64,000 nt of DNA, taken from positions 186,001 through 250,000 of the forward strand of contig NZ_RPDJ01000017.1 of NCBI RefSeq assembly GCF_004023625.1, written 5' to 3'. The translations under genes and the position numbers were made by a program. The notes under the pieces are model-generated. The model had not been told where the DNA came from. It ran no database searches and saw only the letters and a program-made list of their open reading frames with translations. The stretch is from Streptomyces cavernae (GTDB lineage: Bacteria; Actinomycetota; Actinomycetes; Streptomycetales; Streptomycetaceae). Positions within the stretch are counted from its first letter, which is position 1. Each line of letters starts with the position of its first letter. This document shows positions 8,900 to 17,536 of this stretch, in pieces.

Positions 8900-10171
8900 G
8901 TGAACAGAGCCACCACGGTGGATCTTGTCGTTGTCGGGCTCGGCTACGTGGGGCTGCCCTTGGCCCGTTCCGCTGCTGCCGCCGGGCTCAAGGTGGCCGG
9001 TCTCGACCGCAGCCGTCGGGTCGTCGACGGCCTGAACGCCGGCCGCTCGCACGTGGACGACATCACCGACGCCGAGGTCCGCACGATGCTCGAGCAGGGC
9101 TTCAAGGCGGTCGACCGGGCCGACGTCATCTCCAGCGCCGCCGCGGTCGTCATCTGTGTACCCACGCCCCTGACCGAGCACGGCGCCCCCGACCTCGGGG
9201 CGGTGCACTCCGCGGTCGAGGACATCGCCACCCACCTCACTCCCGGAACGCTCGTCGTCCTCGAGTCGACCACGTACCCGGGCACCACCGAAGAAGTCGT
9301 CCGGCCCCGGCTGGAGGCCGGCGGCCTCAAGGTCGGCGAGGACTTCCACCTCGCCTTCTCCCCCGAGCGCATCGACCCGGGCAACCCCGAGTTCGGCCTG
9401 GAGAACACACCCAAGGTGGTCGGCGGCGTCACGGCGGACTGCACCAAGGCCGCGCGCGCCCTCTACGAGCGCTTCGTGGGGCGCGTCGTCGAGGCGAAGG
9501 GCACCCGCGAGGCCGAGATGGCCAAGCTCCTGGAGAACACCTACCGGCATGTGAACATCGCCCTCGTCAACGAGATGTCGATGTTCTGCCGCGAGATCGG
9601 TGTCGACCTGTGGGACGCGATCCGCTGCGCCTCCACCAAGCCGTTCGGTTTCGCCCCGTTCTACCCCGGCCCGGGCGTCGGCGGCCACTGCATACCCATC
9701 GACCCCAACTACCTGTCGTACAAGGTCCGCTCGCTCGGCATTCCGTTCCGCTTCGTGGAGCTGGCGCAGGAGATCAACCAGCGCATGCCCGTGCACGTGG
9801 TCAACCGGGCCGCCGACCTGCTGAACGACCACAGCAAGGCGATCCGGGGCTCCCGGATCCTGCTGCTCGGCGTGACGTACAAGCCCGACATCTCCGACCA
9901 GCGGGAGAGCCCGGCCCTCACGGTGGCCGAGAACCTTCGCGCACGCGGCGCCGAACTCGTCTACTTCGACCCGCGGGTCGAGAACTGGACGGTCGGCGGA
10001 GTGCCCGTCGAGCGGGTGGACGACTACCTGGCGGCGGCCGAGTCCGCGGACCTGACCATCCTGCTCCAGCCGCACCGGGAGATCGACCTGGCCCAGCTGG
10101 CCGACCGGACCCAGCTGCTGTTCGACACCCGAGGAAAATCGGCCGACCATCCGCGGGTGGTCAAGCTGTGA
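8900..10171 (+). CDS. UDP-sugar 6-dehydrogenase (WbpA/UDP-GlcNAc dehydrogenase-like)
   Basis: A 423-aa NAD-dependent enzyme that oxidises a UDP-hexose or UDP-HexNAc twice at C6 to the uronic acid. The GTG at 8900 follows GGGGAAGG; longer in-frame upstream extensions run through intergenic DNA. The N-terminal Rossmann fold shows VVVGLGYVGLPLA. The middle has STTYPGTTEE and FSPERIDPGN, typical of the WbpA/WecC branch. The catalytic Cys lies in GPGVGGHCIPIDP (about residue 263). The C-terminal UDP-binding domain has GVTYKPDISDQRESPA. The product would be UDP-GlcNAcA or UDP-ManNAcA rather than UDP-GlcA, but this cannot be settled by eye. Its stop overlaps the next start (GTGA), so the uronate is probably the substrate of the neighbouring synthase. 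Confidence 0.93.
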   Translation: MNRATTVDLVVVGLGYVGLPLARSAAAAGLKVAGLDRSRRVVDGLNAGRSHVDDITDAEVRTMLEQGFKAVDRADVISSAAAVVICVPTPLTEHGAPDLGAVHSAVEDIATHLTPGTLVVLESTTYPGTTEEVVRPRLEAGGLKVGEDFHLAFSPERIDPGNPEFGLENTPKVVGGVTADCTKAARALYERFVGRVVEAKGTREAEMAKLLENTYRHVNIALVNEMSMFCREIGVDLWDAIRCASTKPFGFAPFYPGPGVGGHCIPIDPNYLSYKVRSLGIPFRFVELAQEINQRMPVHVVNRAADLLNDHSKAIRGSRILLLGVTYKPDISDQRESPALTVAENLRARGAELVYFDPRVENWTVGGVPVERVDDYLAAAESADLTILLQPHREIDLAQLADRTQLLFDTRGKSADHPRVVKL

Positions 10172-12354
10172 GTTCCGAGGATGAGTACATACCCGGCGCC
10201 GTCGACGGCGGACGCAGCGGGCACCGCAGGCGCAGGCAGCTGAAGGTCTCGTACTTCGTCTTCCTGGCCCTCGCGGCACTGATCGCCACCCGGCTCGATG
10301 CGGGCTCCCTGCATCTGTACTCCTTCGGTGCCATGGGTCTGCTGACCCTGAAGATGTTCGGCGCCCTCTTCTACCGTCCGGCCAAGGCGGGGCGGGAGGA
10401 GCTGGAGTACCTCGAGCAGTCCTGGGTCACCGCGGTCATCCCGATCTACAACGAGGACCCGGTGATGTTCGAGCAGGGCCTGCGCAGCCTCCTCGCGCAG
10501 AGCCGGCTGCCGAACGAGATCCACATCATCGACGACGCCAGCGCCGACTCAGGGGGCATCCGGGCGGCGAAGAAGATGCGCCGCGAGTTCGAGGCCAAGG
10601 GCGTGAAGTACACGGTCAGTGTGCAGCCCGAGAACAAGGGCAAGCGCGAGGCGCTCGCGCTGGGCTTCGAGGCGGCGCCGTACTCCGACATCTTCCTCTG
10701 TGTCGACTCCGACACGATCCTGTCCCGGGACACGGTCCGTGAGCTGCTGCTGCCACTGGCCGACGAGCGCGTCATGGCCTCCACCGGCATGGTGCTGGCG
10801 CTCAACCACGACAGCAACATCTTCACGCGTCTGCAGGACCTGCGGTACGGGAACTCGTTCCTGTTCGAGCGGGCCGCGTACTCGCGTCTGAAGTCGGTGC
10901 TGTGCTGTTGCGGCGCGCTCTCCGCCTACCGGGGATCGCTGGTCCGCAAGTACCTCCCGGACTTCCTCAACCAGCAGTTCCTGGGCAAGCCGGCCGTCTT
11001 CGGCGACGACCGCCGGATGACGAACTACTGCCTCATGGAGGGCCAGGTCGTCTTCCAGGAGACCGCCGTCGGCTACACGGCCGTGCCGGAGAAGCTGCCG
11101 CACTTCCTGCGCCAGCAGGTCCGCTGGAACAAGTCGTTCTTCCGCGAGTCCCTGTGGGCCTTCCGCAACCAGAAGAAGCTGCGGCCGGCCTTCTGGCTGA
11201 CCTGCATGGAACTGGCGCTGTGGCTGGTCTTCGGCTCGGCGATGTTCTACTCGATGGTCATCCTGCCGATCATGCACCCCGACCGGTTCCTCAACCACAT
11301 CGGGGACTACCTCGTCTTCATGGTGCTCATGGGGTACCTCCGCAATGTGCGGTACCTCGACTTCCCCCGCCGGGGCATGGGCTTCATCAAGCGCTTCGGC
11401 ATGTTCCTGCTCGCCCCGCTCTACGGCGTGATCCAGCTGACCCTGCTCACGCCGCTCCGCTTCTACGCCCTGGTCACCCTGAGCAAGGGCAGTTGGGGCA
11501 CCCGTCAGGGCGGTGTCGAGGTGTCCGTCGCCGGGCACGAGGACGAAGTATCCGCGGTCTGGGAGGAAGAGGACCCGTACTCCGACCCGAAGGTCGGCGA
11601 GACGCTCCAGCTCATGCGTCTCGAGGGCCTGGCGCTGCGGCGGACGACGCCTCCGCGGTCGGCCGTCATCAACGAACAGCCGCTCCCGCCCGGCATGGCG
11701 ACCGTCGGCCATGTGCGGGAGTACGGCCGTACGGCTCCTCAGCAGCCGGTGACTTGGGGAGCCCCGGCCCAGGCGGCCGCCGGACAGCCCCCCAACGGGC
11801 AGTGGCAGCAGGGCGGAGCGCCTCGCCCCGGCCATGGGCAGGGGCCCGGCCCCGGGCCCGGTCAGGGCCAATACCCCGGGCAGGGTCAGTACCCGGCGGG
11901 CCAGGGACAGTACCCGGGGCAGGGGCAGCATCCCGGCCAGGGCCAGTACCCCGGCCAGGGGCAGTACCCGGGCCAGGGCCAGCACCCCGGCCAGGGCCAG
12001 GGGCAGTACCCGGGCCAGGGACAGTACCCGGGGCAGGGGCAGCATCCCGGCCAGGGCCAGTACCCTGGCCAGGGCCAGGGGCAGTACCCGGGCCAGGGCC
12101 AGCACCCCGGCCAGGGCCAGCACCCCGGCCAGGGCCAGGGCCAGGGCCAGGGGCAGTACCCGGGCCAGGGACAGCACCCCGGCCAGGGCCAGCACCCGGG
12201 CCAAGGGCAGCACCCCGGCTGGCAGGGACCCGGGCAGCAGCAATGGCAGGCCGGCCAGCACGACCCGTACCAGACGGGCGTCGACACCCGTCAGGCCGAG
12301 TACGTGGATCCCCACCTGCATCCGGGCAACGGGCAAGGCGGCTGGCGGCAGTGA
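10168..12354 (+). CDS. Hyaluronan-synthase-like GT2 polysaccharide synthase with GQYPGQGQ tail
   Basis: A 728-aa processive membrane glycosyltransferase. The start is GTG at 10168, overlapping the upstream stop as GTGA. Two helices near residues 25-70 lead into the GT2 domain: VIPIYNEDP, IIDDASADSGG, the metal-binding FLCVDSDT, GDDRRMTNYCL (acceptor GDD-type Asp) and QQVRWNKSFFRE, equivalent to the QxxRW motif of hyaluronan, chitin and cellulose synthases. Further helices follow at about 355-450. Residues 565-690 are a low-complexity tail of Gly, Gln, Pro, Tyr and His repeats, predicted to be cytoplasmic or exposed and disordered. With the co-translated UDP-uronate dehydrogenase this resembles a hasA/hasB pair, so the polymer may be a uronate-containing glycan. 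A perfect terminator follows. Confidence 0.92.
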   Translation: MSSEDEYIPGAVDGGRSGHRRRRQLKVSYFVFLALAALIATRLDAGSLHLYSFGAMGLLTLKMFGALFYRPAKAGREELEYLEQSWVTAVIPIYNEDPVMFEQGLRSLLAQSRLPNEIHIIDDASADSGGIRAAKKMRREFEAKGVKYTVSVQPENKGKREALALGFEAAPYSDIFLCVDSDTILSRDTVRELLLPLADERVMASTGMVLALNHDSNIFTRLQDLRYGNSFLFERAAYSRLKSVLCCCGALSAYRGSLVRKYLPDFLNQQFLGKPAVFGDDRRMTNYCLMEGQVVFQETAVGYTAVPEKLPHFLRQQVRWNKSFFRESLWAFRNQKKLRPAFWLTCMELALWLVFGSAMFYSMVILPIMHPDRFLNHIGDYLVFMVLMGYLRNVRYLDFPRRGMGFIKRFGMFLLAPLYGVIQLTLLTPLRFYALVTLSKGSWGTRQGGVEVSVAGHEDEVSAVWEEEDPYSDPKVGETLQLMRLEGLALRRTTPPRSAVINEQPLPPGMATVGHVREYGRTAPQQPVTWGAPAQAAAGQPPNGQWQQGGAPRPGHGQGPGPGPGQGQYPGQGQYPAGQGQYPGQGQHPGQGQYPGQGQYPGQGQHPGQGQGQYPGQGQYPGQGQHPGQGQYPGQGQGQYPGQGQHPGQGQHPGQGQGQGQGQYPGQGQHPGQGQHPGQGQHPGWQGPGQQQWQAGQHDPYQTGVDTRQAEYVDPHLHPGNGQGGWRQ
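11860..12235 (+). repeat. In-frame GQYPGQGQ/GQHPGQGQ repeat tract
   Basis: Roughly twenty short units built on CAGTACCCGGGCCAGGG and CAGCACCCCGGCCAGGG, sometimes with an extra CAGGGC. They encode alternating GQYPGQ and GQHPGQ blocks at the C-terminus of the polysaccharide synthase. Near-identical nucleotides over hundreds of bases suggest slippage-prone expansion, so copy number probably varies between strains. Confidence 0.9.
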
Positions 12355-12407
12355 CCGCCGGCGACCGCCCCGACGGCCGCCAGGATTGACGGCCGCAGGT
12401 ACGACGG

Positions 12408-12452
12408 AAGGGGGCGGGCCGCACGGATCATGTCCGTGCGGCCCGCCCCCTT
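12408..12452. terminator. Bidirectional terminator, 20-bp perfect stem
   Basis: A perfect 20-bp inverted repeat (12408-12427 pairing with 12433-12452) with a five-base loop, between the convergent synthase and deacetylase genes. AA at the start and TT at the end make it work in both directions. Confidence 0.93.
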
Positions 12453-12551
12453 CGTGTTCGGGTCTCCGTCTGCACCGGCTTCCCGGCTTCTCCAGACGGC
12501 CTCTTCACGAATTCTTGCGGCCCGCACACGGGTACGGGCCGCCGTGCCCTG

Positions 12552-14039
12552 TCAGGTGTAGTAGGCCATGGCTTCCTCGACCGTCACGACGGGCATGTCC
12601 CGGTCCTTGATCGCCTGCATCAGCGTTGACAGGCCGGCCTTGCCGATCTCCGTGCTGGTCGCGGGAGTCCCGTCGACGACCTTGTGCAGACAGAGGATGA
12701 GCCAGTCACCGCTGTTGGCGCAGCGGTCGAGTCTGCCGCCCGCGCCCGTCACCTTCGACAGCGCCGTACCGCCGATTCCCGTACCGTCGTTGATGCCGGT
12801 CAGCGCCTTCAGGCGGTAGGGCATCGCCGGGGCGAAGGACTCGATCGTCTCGGAGATGATCGACCTGGCCGTGGTGAAGTGGCGGCTCGCGATCAGGTCC
12901 ACCGGGACACCGTCGGTGGTCTTCTGGAACGCACCGTGCGGATAGGCGAAGTGCTCACTCTTGAAGCCGTTGGACACCAGCCACTCGCGCAGCTTGCGGA
13001 AGTCGGTGTCCGCCTGCTCCGCGGTGAGTTTGGGATAGCTGGCCGTGTGGGTGGCGTTCGCGTAGGAGTGCCCCGCCATCTCCCAGCCGGAGAAGTCCTG
13101 CATCGAACGCATCTGGTCGATCGTCAGGAAGTTCCCGGTCCCGATCGCGTCGGCGATGTTGTAGACCGTACCGGGGAAGCCGAAGGCGTCCATCACCGGC
13201 CGGCCGATGTCGTGGATGGACTTGTGGGAGTCGTCGAAGGTGATCGAGACGACGCCCTTGGGGAAGACGGAGGAGGTGTCGGGTATCGCCTCGACCGCCT
13301 GCAGCCGGTAGGTCACCGCGCCGCCCGCGTTGTCGTACACGGCGAACGACATGTCGGTGAAGCCGGTCTTGGTGGAGGGGTTGCCGGCGGCCGAGATCGA
13401 GTACGTGCCGGCGGCGCTGGTGACGTCGGCCCACTGCAGGTGGACCGTCACCCATTCTCCCGACTGGACGTAGTTGGCCGCCGTCGCGGAGTGGGCGTGG
13501 AACGTCCAGGAGAAGTTGTTCGCGAGGGAACCGCTGCCCAGGTAGAAGACCAGCTTCGACAGGTTGGCCACGTCATCGACCCGGAAGATCAGCCTGAGCA
13601 TCTTGCCGGTCAGGTTCATCGCCGTCATACCGGTCTTGCGTATGTACGACTGCTTGCCCGTACCGTTCGTGGTCACCCGGACCGCCTGCGTACCGCGGAC
13701 GAAGACGGTCTTGTCGTTCGCCTCGGACGAGGCGGTGCCGGCGCCTCCGGCGGTCCAGCCGTGCCCCGCCTGGAACTGCTGGCTCCAGGTGGCTCGGCGC
13801 TGCTTGGGGCGCCGCCCGGACGGCGCGTACAGCGGAGGCGTGGCGAGCCCTCCGATTCCCCCTGCGGCGGCGGGGGCGGCCTGGGCCTTTGTGGCCAGAT
13901 TGCCCGCCCAGGCGCCACCGGCCGCCATGGCGAGGCCGCCGGCCCCGCCAAGGAACAGCGCGGAACGCCGGCTCACCACTGCTTTCTCGCGCTCCGCCGC
14001 AGCAGCGCGGCTGCGGGCGCGGGTCCCCCTCTTGCTCAC
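12552..14039 (-). CDS. Exported polysaccharide deacetylase (CE4/NodB)
   Basis: A 495-aa enzyme expected to remove acetyl groups from an N-acetylated glycan. The N-terminus is basic, then SRRSALFLGGAGGLAMAAGG, a Tat-like RR signal. Residues 80-240 form a beta-rich domain of unclear role. The NodB domain begins near 265: VSITFDDSHKS supplies the catalytic Asp pair, GHSYANATH the metal-binding His pair, FAYPHGAF the Arg/Pro-type motif region (Arg not obvious), and LCLHKV the final His motif. The GTG at 14039 follows AGGAGTAAG, two bases after the stop of the CBM3-GH16 gene, so the two are coupled. It probably modifies the polymer made by the convergent genes. Confidence 0.88.
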   Translation of the reverse strand: MSKRGTRARSRAAAAEREKAVVSRRSALFLGGAGGLAMAAGGAWAGNLATKAQAAPAAAGGIGGLATPPLYAPSGRRPKQRRATWSQQFQAGHGWTAGGAGTASSEANDKTVFVRGTQAVRVTTNGTGKQSYIRKTGMTAMNLTGKMLRLIFRVDDVANLSKLVFYLGSGSLANNFSWTFHAHSATAANYVQSGEWVTVHLQWADVTSAAGTYSISAAGNPSTKTGFTDMSFAVYDNAGGAVTYRLQAVEAIPDTSSVFPKGVVSITFDDSHKSIHDIGRPVMDAFGFPGTVYNIADAIGTGNFLTIDQMRSMQDFSGWEMAGHSYANATHTASYPKLTAEQADTDFRKLREWLVSNGFKSEHFAYPHGAFQKTTDGVPVDLIASRHFTTARSIISETIESFAPAMPYRLKALTGINDGTGIGGTALSKVTGAGGRLDRCANSGDWLILCLHKVVDGTPATSTEIGKAGLSTLMQAIKDRDMPVVTVEEAMAYYT

Positions 14040-14041
14040 CC

Positions 14042-15478
14042 TTACTCCTGAACCGTGTCGAAGTAGTTCATGCCGTTGTCGGTGAAGCCCTTGACTGCGG
14101 TGTCGACTGCGTTTTCCGACAAGGCTTTGTTCTCGTTGTAGTACAGCCAGTCAACTTTCATGTCCCAGGTTCGGTCACCCTTGAAGGGCAGGTCTATGAA
14201 CCAGTGATTGAAGTTGATCGACATTCCCGCTCGGGGAGCGTACTTGCCGTTGCTGCTGAACAGTTTCTTTCCGTCCAGCCAGTAGGTGACGACATCGTCC
14301 TCGACGGTGATCATCACGGTGTGCCAGCCGGCGAGACTCTTGTTCGTCGTGTTGTAGACACGGTCGTTGGTCTCGTGGTCGTACCAGGTGACGGTGTCGA
14401 GCTTGGGTCCGAGCCGTCCCCAACCGCCGTTGGGCATGTACTCGTTGTCGAGCTCGCTGTAGGTCTTGCCCTTGCCGCCGATCGTGTAGAAGGTCTGGTT
14501 GACGTGGTCGCCCTTCTCACCCGTCGTCGGCTTGTCGCTGAACAGGACCCGGGCGGCGTAGGTGCCTTCGCGGAACTTGTCCGAGGAACTGCCCAGACTG
14601 GCCTGTTTCGTACCGGCCTCGGTGCCGTCCGTGCTGGCGCGCAGCTGGAGCACCTGGCCGTCGCCCTCGGCGTCCTCCTCGGCGGGGAAGCTCACGCCGT
14701 CGGGAGTCCAGGTGTCCTCGATCCCCGGGCCGCCCTTGCTGCTGCGGACCAGCCAGCCATGCTTGAACAGGGCCGGGTCCTTGGCACCCACGTAGTTGAA
14801 GTTGTCGAAGACGACTCCCGCCGGAGCGGTCGGCACCTCGGTGGGCGCGGTGGAGGCCTTCGGGGCCTTCTTCTCACTGTCCTTGGTGGTGCCATCCGGT
14901 TCCTCGCCCCAGGCGAGCAGTCCCCGCTTGTACGCGGTCACCTTCTTCGACTGTTTGAAGCTCGTCATCTCGCCGTCGAAGGAGCGGTCGTTGGACTGCT
15001 TCATCTCCTTGTGGTCGGTCCGGAAGAGCTGCAGATCGATACCACGGCTGTTGGCGCTGGGCTTCAGGGTGCCGGCGTCGTCGGTGAACCGGATCTCGAG
15101 ATAGTGGTCCGCGGTGTCGGTGGCGTCGTCCATGGCGACGACGGTGCCGGCGATGTTCGAGCAGCCGATCTCGGCCTGCACACAGTTGAAGGCGTACGAG
15201 CCGGCACCGTCCGCGGTGAAGTAGTAGCGCAGCGACACATCGCTGAGCGGCAGCGCCTTCTTCGTCTCGTTGAAGATCTCCAGCGCCGGCTTCGCCACCG
15301 TGGCCTTGGCGGAAGTCTGCGTCCGGTAGCGGATCGTGAGCTCCGCCGGGTCCGGGTTCGCCGCACGCCACACCGGATAGAGCGCCGTCCCGCCGGCGCC
15401 GACCGCTCCGATGACGAGCAACAATTTGATCTTGGGCCATACCCGACGTCGGGGAGGGCGACGACGTGCAGACGCCAC
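14042..15478 (-). CDS. Membrane-anchored CBM3-GH16-like protein
   Basis: A 478-aa protein with a basic N-terminus and one helix (KLLLVIGAVGAGGTALYPVW), either an anchor or an uncleaved signal. Residues 45-175 match a family 3 cellulose-binding module (LTIRYRT start, EIFNETKKALPLSDVSLRYYF, then Cys in FNCVQAEIGCS). A Lys/Ala/Pro linker leads to a GH16-like concanavalin fold at about 245-455, with SELDNEYMPNGGW matching the E-x-D-x-E catalytic pattern, WHTVMITVEDDVVTYWLDG and INFNHWFID. This would be a beta-glucan or galactan-type endo-hydrolase, or a lectin if inactive. GTG at 15478 follows GAGGAG. A CBM3 fused to GH16 next to a glycan synthase suggests processing or binding of the cell's own surface glycan. 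Confidence 0.8.
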   Translation of the reverse strand: MASARRRPPRRRVWPKIKLLLVIGAVGAGGTALYPVWRAANPDPAELTIRYRTQTSAKATVAKPALEIFNETKKALPLSDVSLRYYFTADGAGSYAFNCVQAEIGCSNIAGTVVAMDDATDTADHYLEIRFTDDAGTLKPSANSRGIDLQLFRTDHKEMKQSNDRSFDGEMTSFKQSKKVTAYKRGLLAWGEEPDGTTKDSEKKAPKASTAPTEVPTAPAGVVFDNFNYVGAKDPALFKHGWLVRSSKGGPGIEDTWTPDGVSFPAEEDAEGDGQVLQLRASTDGTEAGTKQASLGSSSDKFREGTYAARVLFSDKPTTGEKGDHVNQTFYTIGGKGKTYSELDNEYMPNGGWGRLGPKLDTVTWYDHETNDRVYNTTNKSLAGWHTVMITVEDDVVTYWLDGKKLFSSNGKYAPRAGMSINFNHWFIDLPFKGDRTWDMKVDWLYYNENKALSENAVDTAVKGFTDNGMNYFDTVQE

Positions 15479-15865
15479 GGAAGCTCCTCGGGAGGAAACA
15501 GATGGTCATGAGGTTGAAATGATCAAACGATCACTGCATCTGATCAGATCGTGTGCAGATCCTATAGGGGACCTGTCACTAGAAGGAGCGGAACTGGTGA
15601 CGATACGGAAACCTGGAGGTCGGGCTGCCGCCATCTCCGGTAGCGGATCGCCGGACCGGTCCCGTACCGCACACGCTCGGACACAAGCGGTGGTCAAGCC
15701 GTGGTCATACAAAGACCCCCGCCGTTCCGTTCACCGGATCGACGGGGGCCGCGCAGAGGTGATCTGGGTGTGCTGTCCGGAGGGGGCTGTCGAGGTGCCG
15801 TCCGGAGGGGCTGTCGAGGTGCGGGTCGGACCGCCGACGTGGGTGTCATCCCCTCCCGCCACAGC
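15479..15865. promoter_or_regulatory. Non-coding region: promoter, terminator and 25-bp direct repeat
   Basis: 387 bp without a gene. Next to the GH16 gene (15500-15560) is a low-GC stretch rich in GATC (ATGATCAAACGATCA, CTGATCAG), a likely promoter or operator. At 15717-15752 CCCCCGCCG pairs with CGACGGGGG (one mismatch), a possible hairpin beyond the kinase gene. At 15773-15822 a unit of about 25 bp (GTCCGGAGGGG-CTGTCGAGGTG) is directly repeated; it does not look coding. Confidence 0.5.
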
Positions 15866-16795
15866 TCACGCGCGGGACTTGTGCGTCGCGGCGAACTCGT
15901 CGGCGGCCTCGAGGTCGAAGTCGCCGTGGTCGCTGCCGAGGCCTTGCGCCACCAGTGCCGCCGCGGCACAGCCGAGTACCGCGGCCTCGCGCGGACTGCG
16001 GCCCAGCCCCACGCCGCGCAGGAATCCGGCCGAGAACGCGTCGCCGCATCCTGTGGTGTCCACCACGTCGATCGCGAAGGCGGGCACGGGTTCGGTGCCT
16101 TCCGCGGTCACCACGACCGCGCCGTCACCACCGCATGTGACCGCCACGACACCGGCCCCGGCACCGAGCAGCTTCTTCGCGCCCGCCACCAGGTCGTCCT
16201 CACCGGTGAAGCCGAGGACCTGATCGTCGTTGGGCAGCAGGTGGTCGACGTACGGCAGCGCGGCCGCGATCTGCTCGAAACTGCCGAGCACCCCGGGCGC
16301 GAGCAGGTCCACGGAGGTGACCACGCCGTGTTCCTTGGCGTACGACAGGATGCGCGCGGCGACGTCGACTCCGATCAGTTCCGGGCCGCCGAGGTGGAGG
16401 TGCGTGGCTTCCGCGATGGCGTCCCAGGGCACGTCGTCGAGCCCGTAGGTGATGTTGGCGCCGAGCAGGTGCAGTGAGGGCCGGTCGCCGTTGGGCCGGA
16501 TGGGCAGCACGCTCGCGGAGGTGGGGGTGTCGGCGCGGCGGACGAGGAACCCGGTGTCGATGCCGGCCTTGCCCAGCAGTTGGACCAGCATGTCGCCGGT
16601 GGGGTCGGTACCGATCGCCCCGGCGCTGCGCACCTCGGCACCCAGCTTGGCCAGGGTGAGCGCGGTCCCGCCGGCCGTTCCGGCGGCGGTCATCCTGATG
16701 TCCTCCACCAGCGTCGCGCCCTGGCCCTCGGGTATGGCCTCCACCGGCCGCACCAGCACGTCCAGCACGTGCACGCCCATCGTGACGACCTTCAT
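15866..16795 (-). CDS. PfkB-family sugar kinase
   Basis: A 309-aa ribokinase-fold kinase. Family signatures are GGTALTLAKLGAEV near the start (substrate side), LLPNDDQVLGFTG in the middle, and DTTGCGDAFSAGFL near residue 250, where the Asp is the catalytic base and GCGD the anion hole. It follows the class II aldolase gene with an ATGA overlap, so the two act together: the kinase would phosphorylate a sugar, ketose or ulose that the aldolase then splits to DHAP or an equivalent. The substrate cannot be read from sequence. Expression is probably set by the divergent TetR repressor. Confidence 0.9.
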   Translation of the reverse strand: MKVVTMGVHVLDVLVRPVEAIPEGQGATLVEDIRMTAAGTAGGTALTLAKLGAEVRSAGAIGTDPTGDMLVQLLGKAGIDTGFLVRRADTPTSASVLPIRPNGDRPSLHLLGANITYGLDDVPWDAIAEATHLHLGGPELIGVDVAARILSYAKEHGVVTSVDLLAPGVLGSFEQIAAALPYVDHLLPNDDQVLGFTGEDDLVAGAKKLLGAGAGVVAVTCGGDGAVVVTAEGTEPVPAFAIDVVDTTGCGDAFSAGFLRGVGLGRSPREAAVLGCAAAALVAQGLGSDHGDFDLEAADEFAATHKSRA

Positions 16796-17478
16796 CGGCT
16801 CTCCTCCTGCACGGGTGGCACGGGTTGGGTGGTGCCGTAGTTGCGCGCGATCGCGGCCTCGATCACCGCGAGCTGCTGTTGTTCGTCCAGGACACGGGGC
16901 TCACCGAGGGCGGCCGCGCGCTGGTAGACACCGCACGCCCACTCGAGCAGCAGGGCGTGCTCGACCGCCTTGTCGAGGGTCGGCGCGTGGGTGAGCGCAC
17001 CGTGGTTCGCCATCAGTGCGGCGCTGCGGCCCTCGAGCGCGTTCAGTACGGACTCGGCGAGCGCCGGAGTGCCGAAGGTGGCGTACGGCGCCACTCGCAC
17101 GGTGCCACCCAGGGCGAGCAACTGGTAATGGATACACGGCAGTTCGTCGAGGACGCAGGAGAGTGCGGTGGCCATGGGCGCATGGGTGTGGACGACCGCG
17201 CCGGCGTCGTAGCGCTGGTAGACGCCGAGATGCAGCTCCAGTTCCGAGGTCGGCCGCAGGGTCCCGGCCACCATGTCGCCGTCGAGGTCGACCACCGTCA
17301 CCTGGTCCGCGGTCAGTTCGGCGAGGACCGCGCCGGTCGCGGTGATCGCAACCCGCTCCCCCACGCGCACGCTGACGTTTCCGGCCGTGCCGATGAGCAG
17401 GCCCGCGGCCCCCAGCCGGCGACAGGCGTCCGCCACGGCGGCCCGATCCTGACCCAGCACGGAGCTTGAGTCGGTCAT
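16792..17478 (-). CDS. Class II aldolase/adducin-family protein (FucA-like)
   Basis: A 228-aa zinc aldolase related to L-fuculose-1-phosphate and L-ribulose-5-phosphate enzymes. Zinc ligands are visible: the His pair in VVHTHAPMA (about residue 93) and the later His in LLMANHGALTHAP (about 154). TGNVSVR near residue 34 and SELELHLGVYQ match family motifs for phosphate binding and the catalytic Glu. The ATG lies 18 bp from the edge of an 8+8-bp inverted repeat shared with the divergent regulator. Co-translated with a PfkB kinase: a kinase-aldolase pair for an unknown deoxy or rare sugar. Confidence 0.88.
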   Translation of the reverse strand: MTDSSSVLGQDRAAVADACRRLGAAGLLIGTAGNVSVRVGERVAITATGAVLAELTADQVTVVDLDGDMVAGTLRPTSELELHLGVYQRYDAGAVVHTHAPMATALSCVLDELPCIHYQLLALGGTVRVAPYATFGTPALAESVLNALEGRSAALMANHGALTHAPTLDKAVEHALLLEWACGVYQRAAALGEPRVLDEQQQLAVIEAAIARNYGTTQPVPPVQEESR

Positions 17479-17495
17479 GTACGCGACGGTAACCT

Positions 17496-17524
17496 AAACG
17501 TGAAACAAAGTCACGTTCACGTTT
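17496..17524. promoter_or_regulatory. Probable TetR operator (AAACGTGA-N13-TCACGTTT)
   Basis: Perfect 8-bp arms at 17496-17503 and 17517-17524, with a third half-site TCACGTT at 17511-17517 overlapping the right arm. It fills the 58-bp divergent gap between the aldolase-kinase operon and the TetR gene, so one dimer or two could repress both directions. Confidence 0.75.
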
Positions 17525-17536
17525 GGGAGTTGTTAC

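Noticed and set aside
11860..12235. CRISPR-like array
   Set aside because: Units are contiguous, in frame, without unique spacers; they code for the synthase tail.
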